From Mesostigma viride (Eukaryota; Streptophyta; Mesostigmatophyceae; Mesostigmatales; Mesostigmataceae): a stretch of 26,658 bases of DNA. Shown piece after piece: positions 8,936 through 18,562 of this stretch. The position numbers were made by a program, and so were the translations under genes. A model generated the notes under the pieces. It ran no database searches and was not told the DNA's origin. It worked only from the letters and a program-made list of their open reading frames with translations. Each line of letters begins with the position of its first letter. Within the stretch, counting starts at the first letter, position 1. Where the stretch lies: assembly GCA_009746045.1 (NCBI GenBank), contig RPFO01000082.1, forward strand, positions 489,093 through 515,750, written 5' to 3'.

Positions 8936-9180
8936 ATGTGCCTGAAAACTCGTCCAGGCATCCCGTTGCGTCTGGCCAACGTAGATATGTTGAGGGTACC
9001 TGCGGTCATAAATGGCATAAATGACGCGACGGGTGCTTTCGGGGTGTGGGCGAGTGGAGTTGGTAAGCGACAAATGCGTGCGCTGTAAGCGCCGGAGGCA
9101 ACGTAGAGTATGGTCATCCTTGCAGTGATGGTTATGGCGCGTGTTGATGCGACAACGCTTCCGCCATGCCTTTGAGGAGA

Positions 9181-9674
9181 TACGATAGGGGAACTGCCGA
9201 GAAATAGCAGTGTACTTCCGGTAATCAATGCCACTTGATTGCCGTATTCTGTGGAGGGTAAGAGCATGGGCACCAGAAAGTCATAAGGTGTTTCATGATT
9301 ATTCAGATACACTGAGAGCTAAGACATCAAACAGAACCAGAGCGGAGCATATTGAGGTAAGTCAATATTCACTGCGCGTAACACCCGTTACGCGACAGCG
9401 GTGGTCCATGATGCATCTCCCCGGGGCAGGATGTGGCTGACAACACAGCTGAAAGGACTCGGAACATGCGCATTCCCGGTGGGGGGGCCTTCCAATTGTC
9501 ATACTTGACACCTCAAGATTTCCTGTAACAAAAATATTTCCCTTCTTCATGTTCCAGATGAGTCACCGTGCTCCTGCCTTTGTGTTTTTTTGGCGTTGGT
9601 AAATAGATATGGGAGGGTAAACAAAAGCAAAGACTGATATTGCGGTGTGGGGGGCCCGATCCTTGGTTAGTCTC
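9181..9674. other. No recognisable gene
   Basis: Short open frames only, in both strands, with no motif recognised. No repeat boundary seen. Confidence 0.4.
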
Positions 9675-10069
9675 TCAAGTGCCCACAGAAAAACACGAGA
9701 GTAGCACACACAGCGCGCAGCCCAGCCTAGCTCCCTCAGTAAGAGTAAAAGAAAAATGACAAGGACAGCAAAACAAACCAGAACAAGAACAAGAACAAAA
9801 CACAGACACGTAGTGCAATGTGAGCGGAATGATGGAGGAAGGTGAGAGGGGGACATCGTATTGAATGTGTAGGCATTAAGGCAGCCGAAGCGTCCCATCC
9901 CCGGCCGGGTACGTACCTTCGTGGCTTTCAAAAAAGCCACAACCTGCGTGGAAGAGGAAAATGCAGGAACGATGAGTAGGATCCTGAAAACAAGGTTGAG
10001 GAAGCGCGTCCGGAAAGGAAGTACCGGCGGCTGAAACGATTCCGATGGAACTGTGGGTTTCACCGACAT
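9675..10069 (-). CDS. Possible small two-exon gene for a 70-residue hydrophobic protein
   Basis: Speculative. An ATG at 10069 opens a 51-codon stretch starting MSVKPTVPSESFQPP and containing a hydrophobic segment (FLNLVFRILLIVPAF). At AAG|GTACGT (9917/9916) there is a strong donor-like site. About 180 nt later a long pyrimidine tract (minus strand, about 9800-9740) ends at ACTGAG (9735), a good acceptor. Joining in phase 0 adds GARLGCALCVLLSCFSVGT and a TGA at 9677-9675. The unspliced frame is also open through the pyrimidine tract, giving an implausible Leu/Val-rich run, which favours reading that part as intron. No family recognised; random sequence remains quite possible. Confidence 0.22.
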
Positions 10070-10235
10070 GAGGCGGTGCAGCTGACTATCTCTATGGTGT
10101 CGTGTGTGACCGTGAGTGCCGGTTCACGTGCCCACTCGCCGGACTAGCCCGACGACATGTGTGCTTGGGTGCCCACGGCTGAAATCCTCTTGCCCGTCAT
10201 GCAAAGGCCACGCCTCCTAGCCGAAAACGAACTAT

Positions 10236-10588
10236 TATTATTATTATTATTATTATTATTATCAACATCACTCCGTTGGGAGTAGATGTAGCACATAGCC
10301 CTGAGAAGGGGCATATGGCTTTTAATACATTCTAGGCTACTTCATGCAAGGGTGGGAATGTAAGCTACCCCTGCTCTAGGTGCACCAAGGCACCTGCACC
10401 CTCATGGTCTATCACGCTATGCCCGGGTAAGGGGGGAGCATGCCTGTGAGGGAGGAAGATCATCATGGCTATACAAGAGCTAGGACATGGCTTCTCGACA
10501 GAGAGCATCTCTCTGCATGGCATAGCATGGCTAAATTCTTCCATCATTCTTGCAACATCCATGGGGGTCCCATTATAGACAAAGCATG
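10236..10588 (-). mobile_element. 5'-truncated LINE 3' end with (TAA)n tail and 13 bp TSD
   Basis: GAAAACGAACTAT is exactly duplicated at 10223-10235 and 10589-10601. Between them, on the minus strand, are about 325 nt of apparently non-coding 3' UTR, the hairpin ACTCC-CAAC-GGAGT (10270-10283), a short linker and a (TAA)n tail at 10236-10261. The sequence around the hairpin (CATCTACTCCCAACGGAGTG) parallels the AATTT-tailed family, but the tail differs, so it is a related but distinct LINE lineage. Confidence 0.88.
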
Positions 10589-10616
10589 GAAAACGAACTA
10601 TGTTCAACCAATCTAC

Positions 10617-10746
10617 TATCAAGGAGACAACCAGCGCAGGCCAGAAATCGGGAGAATCCGGACCATGGTAGCTCGAGCCTGCCGTTATCTCGTCCGCGTG
10701 TTCGAGTCGTTCAGGATGATGAATATGAATGGTGATGGAAATGTGT
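10617..10746. repeat. 130 bp dispersed repeat, copy 1
   Basis: It aligns without gaps to 26221-26350: 121 of 130 positions identical by my count. It begins TATCAAGGAGACAACCAGCG and ends GATGGAAATGTGT. Both copies are open in one frame, but seven of the nine differences would change the residue, so a selected exon in that frame is unlikely. The LINE insertion ending at 10588 is only 28 bp away. Orientation and class unknown. Confidence 0.85.
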
Positions 10747-11419
10747 TGCGCTTATCATAGATCATGGGAGGTATATGCCTCGCTTTTATTTGGAGGAAAA
10801 TGCAGGACAAGCCGGTGTGGCAACGTGTGCGATCGAGAGGCCAACGCACCCCCCCCCCAAAGCCCCGATGGGAACGGCGCGCATCACCCTCCGCGGCCAC
10901 AAGCGGGCCACTGATAGTCTCAATTTACAATGCTCGGCAGCAGGTAGGAGGGATCTTCCTCCGAAGATTCAATTCAGGAAGATTCCATTCAGGGGTTTTA
11001 ATACCCTGCTCTGTGAGTCTATACAATGTACACCACATGGGCACCACAGAGCAAATAGCGCCCTGCCATCAGATCATGCCCCTGGCAAAAAAAAGGGTGG
11101 TAAGCTGCCAAGTACGTACACGTGCACTAGAGGGGGCCAACGACAAAACGTAATCAGCGAGGCAAAGATGATGCCCGTCATGCTGGGCACCTGCCATGTG
11201 TAGCCACAAGCACCCTGGGAAAGCCACGTGGCACTTGCAGTAGACATTGTACCATTCTTTGCCGTACGGTTTCCGTCACCATCAAAACATCTTATACAAT
11301 TGATTCGAAGTTCGTCAGTATGACTTCCCGCTATTCGTCATGCCATGCCCACTCGTGGGATGGACGATTAGCGAACGTAAGTGTCACGAGAAACAAGCCA
11401 TCTGGTGGCCTGTGAGACG
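10747..11419. other. No gene recognised; includes the trpD downstream region
   Basis: Overlapping open frames across 10764-11203 lack any recognised motif and contain homopolymer runs (C at about 10850, A at about 11090). The part adjacent to 11419 would hold the trpD 3' UTR on the minus strand; I see no canonical AATAAA there. Confidence 0.4.
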
Positions 11420-12670
11420 TCAGCGTGCCTTAGACGCCAGCTGGCTCTTCATGTAAGACTGCGAGATCTCGACCCATCGATCCAGGGTGGCCAGCGCCCT
11501 GCCGGACTCCTGCACCTCCCTGGCCATCGCAATACCCTCCCCTAGCTCCTTCACCACCCCGCACGTGTACAAACCAGCCCCAGCGTTCAGGATCAAGGCA
11601 TCGGCGACCGCGCACTTTTTCCCACCCAAGGTCTCCCGTAGCACGGCCGCGTTGAAGAACTTGTCCCCACCCTTGAGGTCCTCCACCGTGCACCGCTTGA
11701 TGCCAAACTCGAGTGGCTCGATGTCAAATGCTCGCGCGCCATTTGGCGTTACTTTGTACGCACGCGCCGGCCCCATCGGGCTCAGCTCGTCTAGGCCCTT
11801 ACAGTGCACCACCAGCGTGCGCCGCGTGCCGAGCTGCAGCATCGTGTCGGCCATGAGCGGGACCAGGTGCTGCGAGCACACACCCAGGAGGGTGTAGCGA
11901 GCGGCTGCGGGGTTGAGGAGCGGGCCCATCAGATTGAATGCTGTCCGGATCTTCATGGCTTTCCGTGTAGGGCCCACGGCGGCCATGGCCGGGTGGTAGA
12001 GAGGTGCCATCATGAACCCGATGCCAGCATCACGCACGCAAGAGGCCATGTGCTCGGGGCTAAAGTCGAGGGCCACTCCCAGTGCCTCCAATACGTCCGC
12101 ACTCCCACATGCACTGGAAGAGGCGCGATTACCATGCTTTGCGACTTTAGCACCGCAAGCGGCGGCTAGAATGCAGGAGCCGGTGGAGATATTTACGGTG
12201 TTTGCTCCGTCGCCGCCTGTCCCGACAATGTCTAGAACCTCGCCGTTATCCACATCCACGTGCACCATGTTGTTTCTCATGCCCTTGGCCATGCCCGCAA
12301 GTTCTGCTGCGCATTCTCCCTTCATCCTAAGGAGGGCGAGGAATGCAGACGTCTGAACCGGATCTGCCCCACCCAGCATGGCCATTACTGCCTGCTCTGC
12401 CTGGTCCGATGTGAGGTCCTTTTTCTCCAATAGGATTTCCAGGAACGGTTTTAGTTCGGTCATCACAGCAGCAGAGCATGTTGTCTGAGATCGTGAAAAT
12501 GATATCCTCTCTTTGGCGGGAGCCTTTATGCTGACTGGGCGGGAGCAGATTGATTTGCTAAAATTTAACCGGTCGCCCTGCCGCCTGGGAGAATTCGATG
12601 GCAAGCCCAAGCCCATGCATGAAGAAACGGATGAAGAGTGAGAGAAAATGGAAGATGCGGCCGCCATCAT
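11420..12670 (-). CDS. trpD: Anthranilate phosphoribosyltransferase, plastid-targeted (complete, single exon)
   Basis: It transfers the phosphoribosyl group of PRPP to anthranilate, giving N-(5'-phosphoribosyl)-anthranilate, the second step of tryptophan synthesis; in plants it works in the plastid. The 416-residue frame starts at ATG 12670 (a second ATG follows at once) and has about 70 Ser/Arg-rich, acid-poor N-terminal residues, typical of a transit peptide. The catalytic body begins near TELKPFLEILLEKKDLTSDQ. Signatures seen: GTGGDGANTVNIST (150-163, PRPP/Mg binding), KHGNRASSSACGSADVLEALG (from 178), DAGIGFMMAPLYHPAM (214-229), RTAFNLMGPLLNP (242-254) and GLDE (292-295). These are the family's diagnostic blocks and the body length is normal, so the enzyme should be active. 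There is no intron, although neighbouring genes have introns. The plant name for the gene is PAT1/TRP1. No operon context. Confidence 0.96.
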   Translation of the reverse strand: MMAAASSIFSHSSSVSSCMGLGLPSNSPRRQGDRLNFSKSICSRPVSIKAPAKERISFSRSQTTCSAAVMTELKPFLEILLEKKDLTSDQAEQAVMAMLGGADPVQTSAFLALLRMKGECAAELAGMAKGMRNNMVHVDVDNGEVLDIVGTGGDGANTVNISTGSCILAAACGAKVAKHGNRASSSACGSADVLEALGVALDFSPEHMASCVRDAGIGFMMAPLYHPAMAAVGPTRKAMKIRTAFNLMGPLLNPAAARYTLLGVCSQHLVPLMADTMLQLGTRRTLVVHCKGLDELSPMGPARAYKVTPNGARAFDIEPLEFGIKRCTVEDLKGGDKFFNAAVLRETLGGKKCAVADALILNAGAGLYTCGVVKELGEGIAMAREVQESGRALATLDRWVEISQSYMKSQLASKAR

Positions 12671-13206
12671 TAAGCGGGTATCGACACAAGCAGCAAAATT
12701 ATCAATCAGCTCTTCGCCATGTACCGCATGACACCCTCCACCAACAGCTACTCTATTATCATGGAAGTTTATCCAAAGCCAAGTCAGAAAGCTGGACTGC
12801 GCAACAGAGCCAACACCAGCATGGAATCGTAGCAGACGCGGAGTGCAGATCTAGGTACAGTACTTCACTCAATTTGAGGAATGTCCTCCTTTTGCAGACC
12901 CCCCCTCGGCCGTTTCCAAATCTCTGCTGTCCATGTGCGGCGTGGGCAACAACAACAACAAGTACGCGAGCAATCCATACAGTACTGTAACGTACGCAAC
13001 CCATTTTTCCAGGGTCACCCTGGGGCTTTAATATGGACAGCAACAACCCTGGAGGTTTACTCAACATATCCGGCCCTCGGCACTCGGATCTCGGCCCTCG
13101 GCCCTCGGCCCTCGCTATAGACTCTGGCCTCTGCTGCTGTGTGTGGAATCAACAACAACAACAACAACAACAGGACGACGACCCGAAGTTCCAAAATTCA
13201 CCCTTA
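12671..13206. other. trpD upstream region with short CAA and CTCGGCC repeats
   Basis: It should contain the trpD promoter (minus strand, reading from about 12671 upwards); no TATA or other element could be placed with confidence. CAACAA runs occur at 12949-12962 and 13151-13172, and a CTCGGCC repeat at about 13074-13114. Confidence 0.4.
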
Positions 13207-14119
13207 CAGTCATTCCCGCGTTAAGTTGCGATCGCCCCCTAAAATTTGGCGCCGCAACTTCACGCGGGAACGCAACTTAACGGTAGAATTAGGCTAGCAG
13301 CCCACCACCTCCTCCTCGGACGGACTTCTATACGGCATTCGACAGCTCTCGTCAAGCCCGATCCATCTGCAGCGTCAAAGCCGGCCAAAGTCCATTTTCC
13401 AGGCCAGATAGTATTTTGGACAAAGGCGGGCTGCAAAACACGCCGTGGGCAGCCACGCAGTGCCTGCATTTTGTACCACAAATGTGTGTTTTAACCCTCT
13501 GACTTCGGCTCTCTTTTTGGCGGGTTACTTAGTTGCCACTGAGCCGGCTTCACGTTTGACTGTGACAAAACTGAAACATGGGAACAGTCGTGAGGGAAGC
13601 TTCATTTACCGTCAATGGCCTACATGTAAAGAATAATAACAACATGGAGGCCACATGCAGCGAGACTGCCTGTGGCCTCAACGACCTTGTCTTCAGTTTG
13701 CCCTTACTTATGTGGTGCCGTGCATTCGGCATGATGATGGTGGTAATTTCCGGCAAGATGTCTCATACATACCCTGCATGGTCGTGGATTCTTATGTACC
13801 GCAGCCCGCAGGCGGGCTGCAAAACTGAGCCGTTTGTAAGGTTGCATTCGCGCTTTACACCTAAGCCAGCAGGCGGGGAAATTTGCGCGCCAGTGGGGCT
13901 TGCGTATTTTGCCGCCTAAAATCACGTAGCGGGTCCGGACTTGGCAAAAAATGGCCTCCTGTGCGGCCAAAAATGGCCTGACACCTACAAATCGAGTCAT
14001 TACCGCGTTAAGTTGCGATGGCCTCCATGCTTAAGTTGCGGTCGCCCCCCAAACTTCGACGCCGCAACTTAACGCGGGAACGCAACCTTAAGAAACGCAA
14101 CTTAACGCGGGAATGACTG
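13207..14119. mobile_element. pogo/Tc1-mariner-type MITE with TA duplication
   Basis: Perfect 24 bp inverted termini begin CAGTCATTCCCGCGTTAAGT (13207-13230; complement at 14096-14119), each flanked by TA (13205-13206 and 14120-14121). A TA target and termini starting CAGT...CGCGTTAAG are typical of pogo/Tigger-like members of Tc1-mariner. Each end is itself a fold-back: GTTAAGTTGCG and CGCAACTTAAC recur in both orientations at about 13219-13285 and 14004-14119. A second TIR-like sequence (22 of 24 matches) lies at 13994-14017, so 13994-14119 could be a mini-element of its own. Also inside are direct repeats AGGCGGGCTGCAAAAC (13424-13439 and 13810-13825) and a perfect hairpin GCAGCCCGC-AG-GCGGGCTGC (13801-13820). 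No transposase is recognisable. Confidence 0.87.
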
Positions 14120-14121
14120 TA

Positions 14122-15856
14122 CATTATTATATGTCTCCATTATTTGATCTGTCAGGTCACCGGCGTGGAAGAAACTGATGACTGATTAGGTCGAGCAAAT
14201 GAGGAATGTGAGGACTGAGGAGGATCCTCCTTAAAGGTAAATGCAAAAGCTGAGGCGAAAGGGAACCCGGGGCGGTGACGAGCCCCGACTAACAAACCAC
14301 TGCCTAGTAACCCTAAAATTCTGGGGAGCAGCAAATGCCCGCTGAGATTATTGGAAATTTGTAATATTGTAGTCGGTGGGCCGCTGGCATAGGTTTCGCT
14401 TACTGCCTTTTTCAATGTACTGTGTGTGCTTGGCTGCGTTATCGCACGTTTACCAGCTCTGGAGAAACGCGCGGACGCTGTCCTCGCCTTGTCATGAAAG
14501 CATTGCATTATCTTGGAGCATATGCCTCGGTTCTATAATGCTCTTGTACCAAGTTGAATAGACAGTGGCTTATTGATAGTGGTTTATTGATTGGCCGGTC
14601 GCTTCCCACGACGCACACCCGTTGTGGCATCCTTTCGGCTGTGTGGTATATAAAAGTGGCCACTAGCCCAGGCCGAACCGACCGGGCCCTGAAGCATAGC
14701 AGGGTTGCGCGATCCAACGACCGGGGTTCAAAGGCTAGGCACCCTGTCGATGCGGCTTGTAAAGCCGAATACGCTCAACATGTTGAGCAGCAGTGCAGCT
14801 AGTGAGCACGGAAATTCCTTGCCCGTTCTGATCTTTGCACCATAGCGTCAGCCGCTTCACCATGCAACTACCATGCCATTCATTTCCGTTTCTAATTTTC
14901 ATTCTGATTGCTGCAGACCTCAATGCCTCAAAACAGATTGCCCAGCAGCCGACCTACTGCACGAGCTACAAACTAAGTACCCACCCACTGCACGAGCTAC
15001 AAACTAAGTACCCACCACCATACACCAGCACAAGTTGGTGAGGCGGCTAATGTAGAGGCAGGCTTGACAGGATACTTCAATGGTATCGGACTATGCCTTG
15101 CGGTGTCAAGCCTGTGATGGTGGTAACTTTGAGAGTTTAATATCAGTCACTTATTCACTTGAGGGCCTGCTCCTAGGCACCAAAGCCGGGGGGACAGGGG
15201 GAAGAGTGTGCAGAGAACACTCAGGTGAACGGGAGGGAGGGGCCCATGGGGCATTGCTTGAGGGTTGAGGGCGGCTTGGCATTTGGCTGTGGCACTGCGC
15301 TCACCGCACTGCCAGTAGTAGCATAGGGCCACACTCATCGCACCGTGATAGCGCACGGCCATGGAGTCCACACACCGCACTCACCATAGTAGCAATAGCC
15401 TAGGGATATGCATAGCATACACTGCACTACTGAACAAATGAACACAAAGGGGATGAGGAGCTCTCCCTCAGGATAACTAGCGCAAGGTAAAACTCTATTG
15501 GGACGACGCAAGGTAAAACTCTATTGGGGCTGACGGCGGTATGGCTGACGGCGGAGTTCAGATCTTTTGCGTCCGAGCCCCAAATTCGGTCAGACCACTT
15601 GCATTCGATGCGCCTTTTTAAGACGCACACGCCAGTATAATCGGTTACAGCTGAAGTTACGCAATATCGAAGTCCTCCAAAAGCAGCACGTGACAAGCAG
15701 CTATGACGACTTCAAAAGCAAAACGGGGTTTGGAAAAGGAGCCATCCGGCTCCCAGCCCAACGTACCCACTCGCCATCGTATTTGCCCAGTCGACTGGGC
15801 CCGCAAACCCACCGCCAGCGAACTGTAATGTTCAGAATAAAATGGTGGCCTCTGCT
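14122..15856. other. Intergenic; small tandem duplications, no gene recognised
   Basis: Two adjacent 31 bp units containing CACGAGCTACAAACTAAGTA lie at 14956-15017. CGCAAGGTAAAACTCTATTG is repeated at 15481 and 15507, followed by a 15 bp duplication GGCTGACGGCGG(T/A) at about 15528-15557. Open frames (for example 14152-14508 minus) show no motif. Confidence 0.5.
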
Positions 15857-16559
15857 TGTAACGACTAAAAATGATCATCAACATCATCCATAGCCCAATA
15901 CGAAAGATCTTTTACCTGGGTTGCTTTCTTGGGTCACAGAACTTCAAGTATCCAGGCAACGTTGAGGTGAAGATTCCACAGCGACGTGATTGAAGGAACC
16001 ACAACCCCTTGTAGACACAACGACAAGCGTGTGCCCTAGACGCCTTCTGTGGAACTGCAAGTAGTCTAGTACCAAAGAGCTTTATGAATGGACAACAAAG
16101 ACAAGCTTTATTATACCATGATGGATCAACACCAACGTGGTGACAATGGCGACCCCACGTCCATGATATCGACGTGCCTGAACCTTAGCCTGAAAGGAAC
16201 CAATCAGAATCATGGAATTCTAAACAAGATCTTCGTATCCATCCTAGTCACACAAAACAGAACAACACCACAAACAGCCTGGCAGAATCTATTCGTGAGA
16301 TCCTAGATCTGTAGTAAGCACTAAAGTCCAAAAGGAGCATTTAAGACTTGGTAGTACCGACCAACTTACTAGATAGCCCCACGTGGATCAGGCCACGACC
16401 AATGAGGGCATCTGACAGTCGGTTGACAAAGCTCAAGTTCCAAGTACCACCGCCTTAGGAATCTCATAACTTTCTCAATACTGATCCAAAAGTTCTTGAA
16501 TAAACGCCAAACGTTCACAAAACAAAGGATGTAACAACAAATCATTTTTGCTTGTTACA
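15857..16559 (-). mobile_element. Probable 3' LTR of a minus-strand LTR retrotransposon
   Basis: Read on the minus strand, GAGCCGGGGAGATA (a polypurine-tract-like sequence at 16560-16573) is followed directly by TGTAACAAGC, a typical LTR start. About 700 nt later the sequence GTCGTTACA (ending at 15857) supplies the matching terminus: TGTAAC at one end, GTTACA at the other. AATAAA on the minus strand is at 16112-16107, suitable for R-region polyadenylation. PPT plus TGTAACA is common in Ty3-type plant elements. The partner LTR, primer-binding site and pol genes are not in view, so the outer boundary at 15857 is an inference from the inverted ends. Confidence 0.55.
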
Positions 16560-17201
16560 TATCTCCCCGGCTCAAGATTGGAACCACCAGTTCCACAAAC
16601 CAACTACTGACCCTTTGAGGAGAAACACTTAACAGAAATCCACCATCTCTTGGGAGAAGCAGATGGGTTTTTACATCCCTGTAGCCAGGGCCTCCTATCT
16701 CATAAACATCTAGTCTCAAGTTCTCAGAGGAGAATAATCACATCTAGGTCCACCCTTAGAACCATCAAACACAGCAACACTGGAAGTCAACCCTTCAGCA
16801 TTCTAGAACTGGAGCTCTGGACTGGAACATCAAAACTGGACTGGAGCCTCCCCCATCATCCATCCTGGAATCCCCCCCTCACACCACAGTCCAAAACCCC
16901 TCCTTACTTCCACCTTATCCCCCCAACCTCCTCCTAAGCCCATTTTCTCACAGGCTGTACCATCCACCATTCTGGCCATCCCTGCCCTTGGGCCCAAATA
17001 CAGGGAACTGTTCCACCATGTGAGCTAACTCAGACCAATTCTTGCTGACCTGCATGCACCATGCAAGTCTCAGCAGCTCCCTTCAGGTCATCTGGGCAGC
17101 ATAATGGCTGCAAGACCCTGGGTAAGAAAGAGTTACCACAGACTGGTCAACACTCGACAGGGTCAAATACCCACTGAGAGGATGTCCTGTGCCTGCTCAC
17201 C
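16560..17201 (-). mobile_element. Likely internal 3' region of the LTR retrotransposon
   Basis: It begins with the polypurine tract next to the LTR. No integrase, RT or chromodomain motif was recognised in any frame; it reads like an untranslated region between pol and LTR. The upstream limit is unknown. Confidence 0.3.
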
Positions 17202-17238
17202 TGTAACAGTATTTTCTGACAGTGTGTATACTGTTACA
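17202..17238. repeat. 11 bp perfect inverted repeat TGTAACAGTAT / ATACTGTTACA
   Basis: Arms at 17202-17212 and 17228-17238 with a 15 nt loop, followed by TCC. The LTR start has the same design: TGTAACAA...TTGTTACA (16530-16559), also followed by TCC on its own strand. It may be the end of a related element in the opposite orientation. Confidence 0.45.
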
Positions 17239-17518
17239 TCCAAGTCGGGGTAAAATTGGCTCTTTTTTAGCAAATTTAGCAAATTAGCAAATTAGCGGAA
17301 GGCGGGGGCCGAGATTAATTAAGAGGTACCTTGAAATTAAATAAGACGCATACCTCTATCGAGATATATGTTTGGAGGCAAGTTTCTATTGGCGTTAATT
17401 TGTACTATTGTACGACAACTGTCAAGGGTGACGGCATGTACTGAAATCGCGGATACTTTCTAGATCGATTGCGCATTCGACGGTTAAAAGGCAGAGCTGC
17501 GGTTGAAAGTACTGTACG

Positions 17519-17640
17519 TGGGGGGGGACGGTGTTACAACGGGGGGGGGGACGCATTTATGGGGGGGGGGGACGGTGTTACAACGGGGGGGGGAACGCAC
17601 TTATGGGGGGGGGGAACGGTGTTATCGGGGAAATGGACCA
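17519..17640. repeat. 44 bp minisatellite with poly-G runs
   Basis: The unit GACGGTGTTACAAC + G(9-10) + (A)ACGCA(T/C)TTATG + G(9-10) occurs at about 17527 and 17571, with a partial third unit at about 17613. A diverged fragment, AACGGTGTTACACCGGGG, lies at 17751-17768. Confidence 0.85.
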
Positions 17641-17769
17641 AAGAGGTGAGAGGGGAAATGAGTATCAGCGAATCCGGATGGCTCAGCCAGCCAAGAGATA
17701 TCTCTTTCAGCCCCCGAAGGGATCAGATACTCTAGTCCGAACGGTGGGGGGAACGGTGTTACACCGGGG

Positions 17770-18265
17770 GGGAGTCGCAGTTGTCAGTTTCAAACCGAAT
17801 ATTTATTGGACCGTAGTTCTAGGAAATTGTAGATGGCGATTAGTTCGGCACTTCCGGGCGTCAGGCCCAGTAAGGTCCAGGTGGAAGTTTTGACACCTTG
17901 CAATCACAGAATAGCGGTTACAGGGATATTATTTAATGGAAATGGCCGACACGTTGGAAACTGATTGCGGTTACGGGCCGGGCCCACTTCGAATGTTCCG
18001 CGGTCCAAGCCAAGTGTGTGACACTTTTCCTTCAATTTTGAGGCAAAAATCTTGAATTTTGGCTTGCGAACGTATAAATTTCACGTAAATATTACAATTT
18101 GTGGGTATTTATCTCATTGTAAGTCTCGTGTGACATAAAAACTTTACATTAGCGTGAAATTGCATTGTTTCATTGAAGAATATCATGGATACATTCGTCG
18201 CACTTGAGACGGAGTCGACTGAATTTACTAAAGACTCGTCCAACATAAAATAAAGTCTTCGAACG
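17770..18265. other. Intergenic, downstream of the unknown minus-strand gene
   Basis: A/T-rich from about 18040 with no gene or repeat recognised. It should include the 3' UTR of the terminal exon at 18266. Confidence 0.35.
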
Positions 18266-18544
18266 TCACTTCTTATTCTTGCTCCTTGCTTCTGCTTCCA
18301 ATTTCTGCTGGTCTGTTTTGGACTTCTTCCTCTTTGGATCGATGGACATCGCAGGTGCCCACTTTGCCACATCATTCCAACTCTTTCCGTCCATCAGAGT
18401 CACCACCCTCTTCACATAGTCCAAAGGCATCCAGAACTTGCCCCTATGCAACTTTCCGCCCTCTGTCTCTTCTGGAAAAAACTTCATGCAAACGTCCCTC
18501 CATTTCCGATCGTATCCACCTACCTGCCCGTACAACTTCACCTC
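18266..18544 (-). CDS. Unknown protein, terminal exon (92 residues)
   Basis: It follows an acceptor ...caagttacag (AG at 18546-18545) and opens with EVKLYGQVGGYDRKWRDVC, continuing through FWMPLDYVKRVVTLMDGKSW to a lysine-rich end (KRKKSKTDQQ, ARSKNKK) and TGA at 18268-18266. Aromatic-rich and well spread in composition, it looks like genuine protein, with a basic tail suggestive of nuclear localisation. The adjacent upstream exon candidate (18563-18797) does not join to it in frame by any standard GT-AG pair I could find, so the link between them is unresolved. No family recognised. Confidence 0.5.
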   Translation of the reverse strand, partial: EVKLYGQVGGYDRKWRDVCMKFFPEETEGGKLHRGKFWMPLDYVKRVVTLMDGKSWNDVAKWAPAMSIDPKRKKSKTDQQKLEAEARSKNKK

Positions 18545-18562
18545 CTGTAACTTGGTATATAC

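Larger units (their letters stand above)
7970..9180 (-). pseudogene. Decayed coding region with a GIY-YIG endonuclease motif (Penelope-like element suspected)
   Basis: On the minus strand, 8936-9025 encodes VIYAIYDRRYPQHIYVGQTQ followed by RDAWTSFQAH. This fits the GIY-YIG nuclease pattern: GIY as VIY, YIG as YVG, then Arg and His. After a frame change near 8935 the reading continues as RPAANDDTPLHGAMAQYGWW, FRTAAGHRETFWKRM, and after another shift LHAFLPHGFCIEGKSF. Further along (8341-7970) a separate open stretch with LLSRIIRHRVIGNADALRTR could belong to the same ancestral protein. GIY-YIG domains in dispersed plant and algal repeats are typical of Penelope-like retroelements, including green-lineage types with an N-terminal nuclease. 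No reverse transcriptase is visible, so that assignment is inference. Multiple frameshifts plus a LINE insertion at 8564 show it is dead. Confidence 0.6.

Noticed and set aside
10619-10746. EF-hand-like NMNGDGNV in the 130 bp repeat as a real exon
   Set aside because: Only a short fragment of a loop, no flanking helices, and substitutions between the two copies are mostly non-synonymous.
13578-13919. 113-residue open frame inside the pogo-type MITE
   Set aside because: No helix-turn-helix or DDE motif; it runs through hairpin and direct-repeat sequence of the element, so chance is the better explanation.
14152-14508. 118-residue minus-strand frame
   Set aside because: No motif, splice context or repeat relation; not distinguishable from chance.
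14690-14790. tRNA-like CCGGGGTTCAAAGG on the plus strand
   Set aside because: No cloverleaf could be drawn around it and no matching acceptor stem is present.
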